Source: Candidatus Desulfofervidaceae bacterium (lineage in GTDB: Bacteria > Desulfobacterota > Desulfofervidia > Desulfofervidales > Desulfofervidaceae). From it: DNA of 64,000 bases. Positions 56,576-64,000 of this stretch are shown in pieces. The stretch lies in assembly GCA_027064585.1 (NCBI GenBank), contig JAMOPI010000028.1, forward strand, positions 1 to 64,000. The letters are read 5' to 3'. The position numbers were made by a program, and so were the translations under genes. Every line of letters begins with the position of its first letter. Position 1 is the first letter of the stretch. Below the pieces are notes generated by a model. It was not told the origin of the DNA, did no database searches, and saw nothing but the letters and a program-made list of their open reading frames with translations.

Positions 56576-56663
56576 TTGCTACCCCCCAATATAAAGTTAT
56601 TTCCCATAAGCAAAGTTGCCATTCTTTTGGGGCAATTTAAGATAATTTAGACAGCAGTTAAGT

Positions 56664-57515
56664 CTATTGTTGGGCTACCTCCTTTAATTTCTCTAACAGC
56701 CGATAAGGCACCCTCAGATTGCCATATCCTACCCCAAGCTTTATTTCTGGTTTATTTTTACCATGAAAGTCAGAGCCTCCGGTGACACAAAGCTCGTATT
56801 TTTCCGCTAGCTTAAGATAGAAGGCCGTTTGTTCAGGAGTATGTTCAGTATAGTATACCTCTATACCTTTCAGTCCCCAATCTTTTAGCTGTTTAACAAA
56901 GGCTTCTAAGGCGTCATTTTCTAGGTGTAAGGTAAAGGGGTGAGCAAGGACAGGAACGCCGCCTGCGTCTAGGATAATCTCCAGGCACTCACGCGGAAAA
57001 ATCTTGTCCTTTTCTACATAAGCCGGTGCCCCCTTTTTTAAAAAGCGCTCAAAGGCCTCATCAAAGGTTTTAACAATGCCCTTCTGTAAGAGTAACTTCG
57101 CAAAGTGAGGTCTACCTATTTGTCCACCACCAGAGATGGCCACTACTTCTTCATAGGTAATGGGGATACCTAGGGCCTGTAATTTTTTTACAATCTTAGG
57201 GTTACGTTCAGCCCTGGCTTCTTGTAATTTTTTAAGGCGATCTTTTAATTTTTGGCTGTGAAAATCAATAAAGTAGCCAAGAATGTGTAAAGTGCCCTTT
57301 TCAAAATAGGCACTAAGCTCTGTTCCAGGCACCGTTTCTAAATCTAATTCCTTGCCTGCCTTTATGAATTCTTTAAGCCCCTCTACTGTATCGTGATCCG
57401 TCAGGGCTAGGGCCTTTAGCCCCATCTCTTTGGCTAGTTTTACCAGTTCTGTTGGACTAAAAGAACCGTCTGAGGCCGTAGAATGGCTATGAAGGTCAAT
57501 AAGTGCTTCTTGCAT
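56664..57515 (-). CDS. PHP-domain phosphoesterase (TrpH/RNase AM-like)
   Basis: A 283-residue PHP metalloenzyme. Metal-site motifs in order: DLHSHSTASDGSFSP, ALTDHDTVEGL, PGTELSA, and the C-terminal VTGGSDFHGKNKPE. This combination matches the bacterial PHP group acting on 3',5'-nucleoside bisphosphates and 5' ends of RNA (TrpH/RNase AM), with the inserted helical arm (KLQEARAERNPKIVKKLQALG) they share. Sits two bases downstream of lon on the minus strand, so the two may be co-transcribed. Confidence 0.85.
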   Translation of the reverse strand: MQEALIDLHSHSTASDGSFSPTELVKLAKEMGLKALALTDHDTVEGLKEFIKAGKELDLETVPGTELSAYFEKGTLHILGYFIDFHSQKLKDRLKKLQEARAERNPKIVKKLQALGIPITYEEVVAISGGGQIGRPHFAKLLLQKGIVKTFDEAFERFLKKGAPAYVEKDKIFPRECLEIILDAGGVPVLAHPFTLHLENDALEAFVKQLKDWGLKGIEVYYTEHTPEQTAFYLKLAEKYELCVTGGSDFHGKNKPEIKLGVGYGNLRVPYRLLEKLKEVAQQ

Positions 57516-57517
57516 CT

Positions 57518-59887
57518 CTATTTCCTCAACGCAAAATTTACTACCTTTTCTATCTTTTCTACGAAGATAAATTCCATTTGATCTTTAATTTCTTGTGGAA
57601 TTTCCTCTAAATCCTTGGCATTCTTTTGGGGTAAAGCCACATATTTAATGCCTGCCAGATGGGCAGCGAGCACCTTTTCCTTTATACCACCCACAGGCAA
57701 GACCAATCCCCTTAAAGTAATCTCGCCGGTCATGGCTAAATCACTTCGTACAGGTTGACCTTTAAGCAAAGAAATCAGGGCCGTAGCTATGGCGACACCG
57801 GCTGAGGGGCCGTCTTTAGGAATGGCCCCAGCAGGGACATGGATGTGAATATCATGCTTTTCGTAAAAGTCTTCGTCAATACCAAACTGTGCGGCCTTTG
57901 AACGAACATAGCTTAAAGCCGCCTCTGCTGATTCCTTCATTACTTCTCCCAGAGAACCAGTAAGGATTAAGGTCTTTTTACCCTTCATTTTGGTGGCTTC
58001 AATAAAAATAATTTCACCTCCAGTCGGCGTCCAAGCCAAGCCAGTGACAATGCCTGGTTCAGTGATTCTCTCGGCCACTTCCCGGTAAAAACGGGGTGGA
58101 CCTAAGAACTTTTCTATATCTTCAGGCACAACCTTTACCTTTTTTTCTCTGTCCTTCACTACTTCTACAGCTACCTGCCGACAGATAGAAGCGATTTGCC
58201 TTTCCAGGTTACGCAGGCCTGCTTCGCGTGTGTAGTCAAGCACAATTTTTTCAATGGCCTTTTCCTCAAACTGGAGATTTTCTTCCTTCAATCCATGTTC
58301 CTTTAACTGGCGCGGAATAATGTATTTTTGGGCAATCTTTACCTTTTCCTGTACGGTATACCCAGAAAGTTCTAAAATCTCCATCCGATCCCGCAAAGGG
58401 CCAGGAATAGTGTCTAAAATGTTGGCTGTAGTGATGAACATGACCTTGGATAGGTCAAATTCAACACCTAGATAGTGATCCACGAAGGTAGTATTTTGTT
58501 CTGGATCAAGCACTTCAAGCAGGGCTGCGGCTGGATCACCCCGAAAGTCAGCACCCAGTTTATCAATTTCGTCCAGCATAAATACAGGATTGTTTGAACC
58601 TGCTTTTTTTATTCCTTGAATGATTTTGCCGGGCATGGCTCCGATATAAGTACGTCGGTGTCCTCTGATTTCGGCTTCATCCCTTACGCCACCTAAAGAC
58701 ACCCGCACAAATTTTCTTCCCAAGGCTGCCGCAATGGATCTTCCTAGAGAGGTTTTGCCCGTGCCAGGTGGGCCAACAAAACAGAGAATAGATCCCCTCG
58801 CCTCAGGATTTAACTGACGCACAGCTAGATATTCCAAGATGCGTTTTTTTATTTTATCTAGGTCATAATGGTTTTCATCTAATACCTTTTTAGCCCGCTC
58901 AATGTCTAAATTATCTTCTGTGCTTTCGGTCCAAGGCAAGTCTAAGATCCAGTCCAAATATGTTCTTGCAACTACATATTCAGGAGAACCAGGGTTCATC
59001 CGCGCAAGGCGGTTTAATTCCCTTTCTGCCTCTTTAGCAGCCGCTTCAGGTAATTTTTTCTCCTTAAGCCGGGTCCGCAATTCTTCTATCTCTGCCTCAC
59101 GTTCATCCTTTTCCCCCAGCTCTTTTTGAATGGCCTTTAATTGCTGGCGTAAAAAATACTCCCTTTGTGCCTTATCTATATCCTTTTTGGCCTCGGCCTG
59201 GATCTTATTGGCTAGTTCTAGGACTTCAATCTCACGGTTGAGAAACCGAATAATTTCCTTAAGTCGTTCTTTGAGATCAAAGGTTTCAAGGATCTTTTGC
59301 TTGTCTTCTTTAGAAATATTCAAAGTAGAAGCGACCATATCGGCCAATATACCTGGCTCCTCTACATTCATGGCCATTACGCCCAGATCTGGGGGCAGAT
59401 AAGGTGATAGTTCCACAACCTTCTGAAAGAGCCCCCGCACATTGGTCATTAAGGCATCCAGTTCTACGTCCTTTTTTTGTTCGGGTGGATATTCTTCATA
59501 ATGAGGAGAGACGATGGCCGTAAGATAAGGTTCCTTTTGTACATATCCCATGATACGAATACGCACCAGACCTTGAACTAAAAGCTTTACCCCTACATCT
59601 GGTACCTTGGCCATCTTTAAAATTTGGGCGGCACAACCCACCTGGTAAAGGTTATCAGGTGGAGACTTCGTCTCTTCCTCTCCTTTTTTCATAGTAACGA
59701 TGGCAATGATCTTGTCTTTGTTTAGGGCATCGTCTATGAGCTTGATTAAATTAGGGTCAGTTACCATGAAAGGTAAGACCATCTTAGGAAAGAGCACCAG
59801 ATCACGCGAGGGCATAACTGGCAACTCTAGCGGTATCTTTGGTCTTTTGGCTTGATCCTGAGGAGTGATAATCTTCCCTTCTGCCAT
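57518..59887 (-). CDS. lon: ATP-dependent protease Lon
   Basis: A 789-residue LonA. N-terminal substrate domain (LPVMPSRDLVLFPKMVLPF), coiled-coil region, AAA+ with Walker A GPPGTGKTSLGRS and VMFITTANILDTIPGPLRDRME, and the Ser-Lys dyad protease: PKDGPSAGVAIATAL (Ser) and VGGIKEKVLAAH (Lys). Normal length. It follows hsp20 by zero bases (stop and start adjoining), a heat-shock pairing seen in some bacteria. Confidence 0.97.
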   Translation of the reverse strand: MAEGKIITPQDQAKRPKIPLELPVMPSRDLVLFPKMVLPFMVTDPNLIKLIDDALNKDKIIAIVTMKKGEEETKSPPDNLYQVGCAAQILKMAKVPDVGVKLLVQGLVRIRIMGYVQKEPYLTAIVSPHYEEYPPEQKKDVELDALMTNVRGLFQKVVELSPYLPPDLGVMAMNVEEPGILADMVASTLNISKEDKQKILETFDLKERLKEIIRFLNREIEVLELANKIQAEAKKDIDKAQREYFLRQQLKAIQKELGEKDEREAEIEELRTRLKEKKLPEAAAKEAERELNRLARMNPGSPEYVVARTYLDWILDLPWTESTEDNLDIERAKKVLDENHYDLDKIKKRILEYLAVRQLNPEARGSILCFVGPPGTGKTSLGRSIAAALGRKFVRVSLGGVRDEAEIRGHRRTYIGAMPGKIIQGIKKAGSNNPVFMLDEIDKLGADFRGDPAAALLEVLDPEQNTTFVDHYLGVEFDLSKVMFITTANILDTIPGPLRDRMEILELSGYTVQEKVKIAQKYIIPRQLKEHGLKEENLQFEEKAIEKIVLDYTREAGLRNLERQIASICRQVAVEVVKDREKKVKVVPEDIEKFLGPPRFYREVAERITEPGIVTGLAWTPTGGEIIFIEATKMKGKKTLILTGSLGEVMKESAEAALSYVRSKAAQFGIDEDFYEKHDIHIHVPAGAIPKDGPSAGVAIATALISLLKGQPVRSDLAMTGEITLRGLVLPVGGIKEKVLAAHLAGIKYVALPQKNAKDLEEIPQEIKDQMEFIFVEKIEKVVNFALRK

Positions 59888-60327
59888 TATTCTCCCTCGT
59901 TTTTTATCATTTTAATAACTGGTTTTCTTTTGGGCAGCTTTATTTCTAATATTCCATTTTTATAACTGGCAGAGACCTTTTCTGCCTCTACTGGACAGGG
60001 GAGCCGGTATGAACGGGAAAACGGTCCATAATGAAGTTCTACCTGATGATACCGCCGCTCTGAGGTAGGAAATCTGTCTTCTCTCTTTCCACTAATCTTA
60101 AGGACATCTCCTTCCAGGGTGATGTCAATGTTTTCCTTCTTAAGACCAGCGGCATCAATGATGACATAGACCGCTTCATCCGTTTCAAAGACATCCATAT
60201 CCGGAACCCAACGTTCTTCCATTACCCTTGGGATCAATAGGGGTGTCTGCAAAAAGGAGTCCATCAGGTGTTTAAACTGCTCATGGACCTTTTTTATTTC
60301 CTCTTCAATATCCGTAGGTGAGCGCAT
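59887..60327 (-). CDS. hsp20: Small heat-shock protein, Hsp20/alpha-crystallin family
   Basis: A 146-residue chaperone with an alpha-crystallin domain: MDVFETDEAVYVIIDAAGLKKENIDITLEGDVLKISGKRED, YGPFSRSYRLPCPVEAEKVSASYKNGILEIKLPK (the A-x-x-x-n-G-v-L motif). It holds unfolding proteins for refolding. Shine-Dalgarno AGGAGG precedes the ATG. Immediately followed by lon, so the unit is a stress operon with its own promoter. Confidence 0.93.
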   Translation of the reverse strand: MRSPTDIEEEIKKVHEQFKHLMDSFLQTPLLIPRVMEERWVPDMDVFETDEAVYVIIDAAGLKKENIDITLEGDVLKISGKREDRFPTSERRYHQVELHYGPFSRSYRLPCPVEAEKVSASYKNGILEIKLPKRKPVIKMIKNEGE

Positions 60328-60361
60328 TTTTACCTCCTAAAAAATCACTACTTATTCGTGT

Positions 60362-60390
60362 AATTTACCTTACTGCTTTTAAATTTTCAA
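60362..60390 (-). promoter_or_regulatory. Promoter of hsp20-lon
   Basis: On the minus strand TTGAAA (60390-60385), 17 bases, TAAATT (60367-60362), 35 bases before the hsp20 ATG. The -35 context CTTGAAAA is also compatible with a heat-shock sigma-32 box, but no matching CCCCATnT -10 is seen. Confidence 0.6.
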
Positions 60391-60415
60391 GTTCTTTCTG
60401 AGCCTATTCTTCGGG

Positions 60416-61723
60416 TTAACTGCTTTTGTTTATCTTTCCAATCAAATCATAATCATAGCTATCCAATATCTTCACCGGCACAATCTCTCCTATTTTGGCC
60501 TTGCCTTCTATAATATAAACCTCTCCGTCTATTTCTGGAGCTTGCCACGCAGTGCGGCCCACCCCTTTATATCCTTCTTCCACCCGTTCTATAAATACTG
60601 GCTCGGTCTGACCCAGATAGCGGGTATGCTTCTCCCTTACAATTTGAAATTGCTGTTCCATAAGCTCCTGATAACGTTCCTCTTTTATTTCGTCAGGAAT
60701 GGGATTGCCTAGGTTGTATGCCGCCGTGCCTTCTTCTGCATAATACTTAAACACACCCAGATGGTCAAATGCGACTTCGGCTAAAAAATCCTTTAACTTT
60801 TTAAAGGCTGCCTCTGTTTCGTTGGGAAAGCCTACCATAACGGTGGTGCGCAATCTGACCTGGGGTAATTCCTGTTTGAAAGACCAAATAACCTCCCTTA
60901 GTTCTTTTTCTCCCATCCCCCTGCCCATGCTCCTTAACACTTCATCATCTACATGCTGAATAGGCACATCCAGATAGGGTGTTAGATGCTGACAGCGTTT
61001 AAAGGCAGAGATTAAGGGGAAAATCCGCTTGGGATGGGTATAAAGTAATCTAAGCCAAGGGACACCCGTCTTATCCAAGATTTCTAGTAATTCTGCTAAA
61101 GCAGGCCTGCCATAAATGTCTATACCATAAGCCGTTGTCTCTTGGGCGACTAAAACAACTTCCTTTATACCCATCTCTGCCAGTCGTTCTACTTCCCTTA
61201 CAATCTCTTTTATTGGTCTGCTTTTTAAAGATCCTCTAATAAAAGGGATGGTGCAAAAACGGCAGTAATTAGAGCAACCTTCAGCGATTTTGACATAGGC
61301 ACTAAAAGGATGAGAAGGAATGCGCAAGCTGTAATCCTCATCTTTCCACCCAGGGCCTTTTAAGGCCAATTTAGGCAGGCAGTCTTTTTTCAACCACTCT
61401 GGCAAATACGGAAGGGCCCTAAAACCAATCCAAGCATCTACTTCGGGCAAAAGGGGAGGTAGTTTTTCTTTATATCTTTCTACCAAACAGCCAGCGACAA
61501 TAAGCCTTTTCCCCTTATTCTTTAACTGGGCCAGCTCTAAAATGGCTTCAATAGATTCTTCTACTGCTGGTTGGATAAAAGCACAGGTAGTAATGACAAG
61601 AGTATCTGCCTCTTCTGGAGAGGCCACCAATGCAAATCCTGCCTGTCCCAGCAGGGCCGAGAGGATTTCACTATCTACCAAATTCTTAGGGCAACCAAGA
61701 GAAAGAAGATATATCTTTTGCAT
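60416..61723 (-). CDS. rimO: Ribosomal protein S12 methylthiotransferase (RimO)
   Basis: A 435-residue radical SAM methylthiotransferase that modifies Asp in ribosomal protein S12. UPF0004 domain cysteines C11 (LSLGCPKNLVDSE), C47 (ITTCAFI) and C79 bind one cluster; radical SAM CxxxCxxC is C150, C154, C157 (EGCSNYCRFCTIPFIRG); TRAM domain at the C-terminus. The N-terminal CPKN and lack of MiaB's extra extension place it in RimO rather than MiaB. No Shine-Dalgarno is seen before the ATG. Confidence 0.92.
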   Translation of the reverse strand: MQKIYLLSLGCPKNLVDSEILSALLGQAGFALVASPEEADTLVITTCAFIQPAVEESIEAILELAQLKNKGKRLIVAGCLVERYKEKLPPLLPEVDAWIGFRALPYLPEWLKKDCLPKLALKGPGWKDEDYSLRIPSHPFSAYVKIAEGCSNYCRFCTIPFIRGSLKSRPIKEIVREVERLAEMGIKEVVLVAQETTAYGIDIYGRPALAELLEILDKTGVPWLRLLYTHPKRIFPLISAFKRCQHLTPYLDVPIQHVDDEVLRSMGRGMGEKELREVIWSFKQELPQVRLRTTVMVGFPNETEAAFKKLKDFLAEVAFDHLGVFKYYAEEGTAAYNLGNPIPDEIKEERYQELMEQQFQIVREKHTRYLGQTEPVFIERVEEGYKGVGRTAWQAPEIDGEVYIIEGKAKIGEIVPVKILDSYDYDLIGKINKSS

Positions 61724-61770
61724 AAAGATACTTCAAAAAATCGTGTTTAAGAAAGTCTAACATATTATTT

Positions 61771-61803
61771 TAAAAACCGTAAGGCCTAAAAATTTAAGGC
61801 CTT
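61771..61803 (-). terminator. Probable terminator of tRNA-Leu
   Basis: On the minus strand AAGGCCT (61803-61797) and AGGCCTT (61787-61781) form a 7-pair stem around a nine-base loop, followed by ACGGTTTTT. Lies downstream of the tRNA-Leu 3' end. Confidence 0.55.
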
Positions 61804-61879
61804 TAGTTGGCTAAGTCAGGAAGGGCTATATAGAAAAAACCTAGACAGGAGGTCAAGCAGGAGTTAGTAAGACAAAAAA

Positions 61880-61968
61880 TGGTGCCGAAGAGGGGATTTG
61901 AACCCCTACGGGGATTAGCCCCCACCAGATCCTGAATCTGGCGCGTCTGCCAATTCCGCCACTTCGGC
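61880..61968 (-). tRNA. tRNA-Leu (anticodon CAG)
   Basis: Class II cloverleaf of 89 bases: acceptor GCCGAAG/CTTCGGC, anticodon arm CCAGA-TTCAGGA-TCTGG giving CAG, a long variable arm (GGGGGCTAATCCCC region), T arm with GGTTCAAATC, A73, and encoded CCA (61882-61880). The long variable arm and A73 are leucine identity marks. Confidence 0.95.
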
Positions 61969-61988
61969 ACTTGCTTTTTCCACTAAAT

Positions 61989-62017
61989 TTTTTATAAAGA
62001 ATTCTTGTTTTTGTCAA
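61989..62017 (-). promoter_or_regulatory. Promoter of tRNA-Leu
   Basis: On the minus strand TTGACA (62017-62012), 17 bases, TAAAAA (61994-61989), about 20 bases before the tRNA 5' end; it overlaps the ribF leader on the opposite strand. Confidence 0.55.
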
Positions 62018-62034
62018 GAAAGGATGAGAGGCCT

Positions 62035-62958
62035 ATGCGGATTATTACTTCTTTAGACGAAATAGAAGCACCTTTTTTAAATGCCGTTGTGACGGTAGGA
62101 AACTTTGACGGTGTTCACCTAGGACATCAGGCCTTGATGCAAAAGGTAAAGGAACGCACCAAGGACATAAATGGGACATCGGTTGTCTTTACCTTTGAAC
62201 CTCATCCGGTGAAGGTTTTAAGAGGTAAGCATTTGCCCCTAATCACACCTTTTCCACGTAAGATGGAACTAATTGCCCAACAGGGAATAGAGATAGCCAT
62301 ATGTCCTCCCTTTACGAAGGAGTTTGCTCAGATTGAGGCGAGGGAGTTTATCTGTGAGATTTTGATGAAAAAAATTGGTATGAAAGAAATGGTCGTTGGC
62401 TATGATTTTGCCTTTGGCAAAAAGCGGGAGGGAAATATTGATACACTCAAAAAATGGGGGAGAGAGCTGGGGTTTAAGGTGTATGTAGTAGGACCTATTT
62501 GTATTAATGGTATTATTGTCAGCAGCACCAAGGTGCGGGAACTCATCATGGCTGGAGAGATGGAAAAAGTGAAGGAACTTTTAGGTCGTTATTACCAGGT
62601 AACAGGTACAGTTATTAAGGGGAAAGATCGGGGAGGACGGCTTTTGGGTATTCCCACGGCCAATTTGAAGCTGGTTAATGAAGTCTTTCCTAAAAATGGG
62701 GTCTATGCGGTAGAGGTTATTTATGAAGACAAAGCCTATTTAGGGGTGGCCAACATAGGCTTTAACCCCACCTTTGGTGATAATGCCCTTTCGGTAGAGA
62801 CGCACATTCTGGATTTTAACCAAAATATTTACGGGAAGGTCATTAGGGTCAATTTTGTTAAACGGCTTCGGGATGAAAAAAAGTTTGCAAACTTAAAGGC
62901 CCTTAAAGCTCAAATTCAAAAGGACATTGAAGTGGCCAGAAGGGTTTTAACTGCCTAA
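62035..62958 (+). CDS. ribF: Bifunctional riboflavin kinase/FAD synthetase
   Basis: A 307-residue RibF making FMN then FAD. N-terminal FAD-synthetase (nucleotidyltransferase) domain: VTVGNFDGVHLGHQALM and VVGYDFAFGKKREGNIDTL, ISSTKVRELI (KMSKS-like ISSTKVR); C-terminal riboflavin-kinase domain: GKDRGGRLLGIPTANLKL (PTAN motif), NGVYAVEV and NVGFNPTFG-like NIGFNPTFG. I place the start at ATG 62035, with GAGAGG upstream, in preference to 62005. Convergent with the epimerase gene (four-base overlap). Confidence 0.95.
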   Translation: MRIITSLDEIEAPFLNAVVTVGNFDGVHLGHQALMQKVKERTKDINGTSVVFTFEPHPVKVLRGKHLPLITPFPRKMELIAQQGIEIAICPPFTKEFAQIEAREFICEILMKKIGMKEMVVGYDFAFGKKREGNIDTLKKWGRELGFKVYVVGPICINGIIVSSTKVRELIMAGEMEKVKELLGRYYQVTGTVIKGKDRGGRLLGIPTANLKLVNEVFPKNGVYAVEVIYEDKAYLGVANIGFNPTFGDNALSVETHILDFNQNIYGKVIRVNFVKRLRDEKKFANLKALKAQIQKDIEVARRVLTA

Positions 62959-63863
62959 TCTATAAACCCTACGGCCTTCATATAATCCTTAACCGCCTCT
63001 TCAAATGTCCACTGCGGTTCATAGCCAAGCATTTCTTTGGCCAAGGTAAGATCAGCCTGGGTGTAGTCTTGATAAAAACCTACATAAGGGTTGTCTATAT
63101 ATTCAGGTTCATAATTGGTACCAAGCACCTGGTTTAATACCTCAATGATGCGATTAAAGGTAGTGGCCTTACCGCTGCCCACATTAATGATACAGCTCTG
63201 TTTGGCCTTTAAGGCAAGTAGATTAGCATAAACTACATCCTTTACATATACCTGATCCCGTTTCTGTTCACCCCACTTAAATATACGTGGCCTTTTACCT
63301 GACTTCATCTGCACGGCCAGCTGCCAGACCATAGAGGCCATCTTGCCCTTATATGCCTCCCTAGGGCCAAAGACATTGAAATAACGCAGTCCTACAATTA
63401 ATGAATCACTTACCTTCATATATTGTCTGGCAATACAATCGTCAATCCACTTGGAAAACCCATAAATATTGGCTGGATTGCCAGCCATATCCTCCTTTTG
63501 AGGACCGGGGATGTTACCATAAGTGCCGGCAGAAGAAGCATAGATAAAAGGACGCCTGTGTTTAACGGCAAAGTCCAAAAGCCGCCGAAAGCCTTCTACA
63601 TTAACCTGCATCATCAGCTTTTGATCCCGCACTGTCGTATCAGTAATGGCCGCCTGGTGAAAAATGACATCCACATTCTTAAACCAATTTAAATCTACGT
63701 TTAAAATATCTTCAGCAATAACATCACCATGAAAACCAAGTAAATTACGATAATCTCCGCTAGAAAAGTCATCAAGGACAATTACATCCCAACCCTTTTC
63801 CTGTAGGGTTAAGGCCAGATTTGAACCAATAAAACCTGCCCCACCACTCACCAATGCCTTCAT
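62955..63863 (-). CDS. hldD: ADP-L-glycero-D-manno-heptose 6-epimerase-like (HldD/RfaD), NAD-dependent SDR
   Basis: A 302-residue extended SDR. NAD site VSGGAGFIGSNLALTL, a Tyr-Lys catalytic pair in YGFSKW, and Ser/Thr in YASSAGTYG; C-terminal RYFNVFGPREAYKGKMASMVWQL and GEQKRDQVYVKDVVYANL resemble HldD, which finishes ADP-L,D-heptose for the LPS core, matching the heptosyltransferase-type genes at 2.6-6.9 kb. A UDP-glucose 4-epimerase-like role cannot be excluded. Start is ATG 63863 with GAGGAG; the upstream frame to 63884 overlaps the next gene and is disfavoured. Confidence 0.82.
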   Translation of the reverse strand: MKALVSGGAGFIGSNLALTLQEKGWDVIVLDDFSSGDYRNLLGFHGDVIAEDILNVDLNWFKNVDVIFHQAAITDTTVRDQKLMMQVNVEGFRRLLDFAVKHRRPFIYASSAGTYGNIPGPQKEDMAGNPANIYGFSKWIDDCIARQYMKVSDSLIVGLRYFNVFGPREAYKGKMASMVWQLAVQMKSGKRPRIFKWGEQKRDQVYVKDVVYANLLALKAKQSCIINVGSGKATTFNRIIEVLNQVLGTNYEPEYIDNPYVGFYQDYTQADLTLAKEMLGYEPQWTFEEAVKDYMKAVGFID

Positions 63864-63876
63864 TTGTGCCTCCTCA

Positions 63877-64000
63877 TTATACAATTATACACATCCACAC
63901 ATCTACACTTTTACTTATCAATGTTTCTATCGCCTTTATCCCCTCTGGACCCAGGTCTAGGCTAAACTTATTTACATAAAGTGCAATGTGCTTTTTGATA
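63877..64000 (-). CDS. C-terminal end of a menaquinone (MqnD-like) protein, cut by the window edge
   Basis: Minus-strand coding sequence enters at the right edge and ends with TAA at 63879-63877. The visible last 40 residues read KKHIALYVNKFSLDLGPEGIKAIETL then ISKSVDVWMCIIV. The HIxLYVNxFSLDLGxEG pattern is the C-terminal helix of MqnD/MqnA-type futalosine-pathway proteins (1,4-dihydroxy-6-naphthoate synthase). The rest lies outside the window, so the assignment rests on a short stretch. Confidence 0.6.
   Translation of the reverse strand, partial: IKKHIALYVNKFSLDLGPEGIKAIETLISKSVDVWMCIIV

Overview
The window is chromosomal DNA of an AT-rich, Gram-negative anaerobe, most likely a thermophilic, sulfate-reducer-like member of Desulfobacterota. 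That placement is inference from gene content: an LPS-core cluster with three heptosyltransferase-type enzymes, a tungsten aldehyde:ferredoxin oxidoreductase with a poly-ferredoxin partner, a polysulfide/CoA-disulfide reductase, split-P glycine decarboxylase, an F1 operon lacking subunits a and c, and an MqnD-like C-terminus implying futalosine-route menaquinone. Candidatus Desulfofervidus-like bacteria would fit, but no 16S gene is present to settle it.

Layout. 0.4-1.5 kb: a CsgG-like lipoprotein gene with two compensating frameshifts and a transposase scrap. 1.6-10.1 kb: a tightly packed minus-strand operon (deacetylase-fold enzyme, aroQ, efp, O-antigen-ligase-like protein, five LPS glycosyltransferases). 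10.2-12.3 kb: CIRCE-controlled groESL. 12.3-13.8 kb: a DUF1614 membrane protein, a GC-rich structured repeat, and tRNA-His, tRNA-fMet and tRNA-Pro, each behind its own promoter. 14-16 kb: flavin reductase and thrC. 16.2-22.3 kb: atpF'-F-H-A-G-D-C. 22.3-27.9 kb: glmU-glmS, an M48/TPR protease, an ATP-grasp protein and a possible 32-residue membrane peptide. 28-32.3 kb: the rhodanese-tailed reductase, two more copies of the structured repeat, and the AOR/ferredoxin pair. 32.4-35.4 kb: cupin, NSS transporter with a 34-residue companion, and an unrecognised protein. 35.5-43.4 kb: glyQ-glyS-gcvT-(toxin/antitoxin-like pair)-gcvH-gcvPA-gcvPB. 43.4-46.6 kb: an accessory island with hairpins, an AAA/DUF4143 ATPase between near-identical direct repeats, a transposase remnant and a frameshifted gltP-type symporter. 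46.7-49.7 kb: lipoate ligase-like gene, lipA, lpd. 49.8-61.8 kb: minus-strand housekeeping block (alaS, recA, coiled-coil membrane protein, thpR, cinA, ferritin-like, PHP, lon, hsp20, rimO). 61.9-64 kb: tRNA-Leu, ribF, hldD-like epimerase and the end of an MqnD-like gene.

How it fits together. glyQS, the four gcv genes, lipoylation (lplA/lipM-like and lipA) and lpd form a near-complete glycine charging, cleavage and lipoylation district, broken by an accessory pair and an island. The first operon and the hldD-like gene both serve LPS-core heptose chemistry. The most interesting regulatory observations are a cluster of four genes (32.3-35.7 kb) whose predicted -10 boxes lie 6-8 bases before the start codon with no ribosome-binding site, suggesting leaderless mRNAs, and two identical 8-6-8 inverted repeats 32 bases apart upstream of glyQ. 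Three genes or gene remnants carry homopolymer-associated frameshifts or truncations, which may be real decay, transcriptional slippage, or assembly error.
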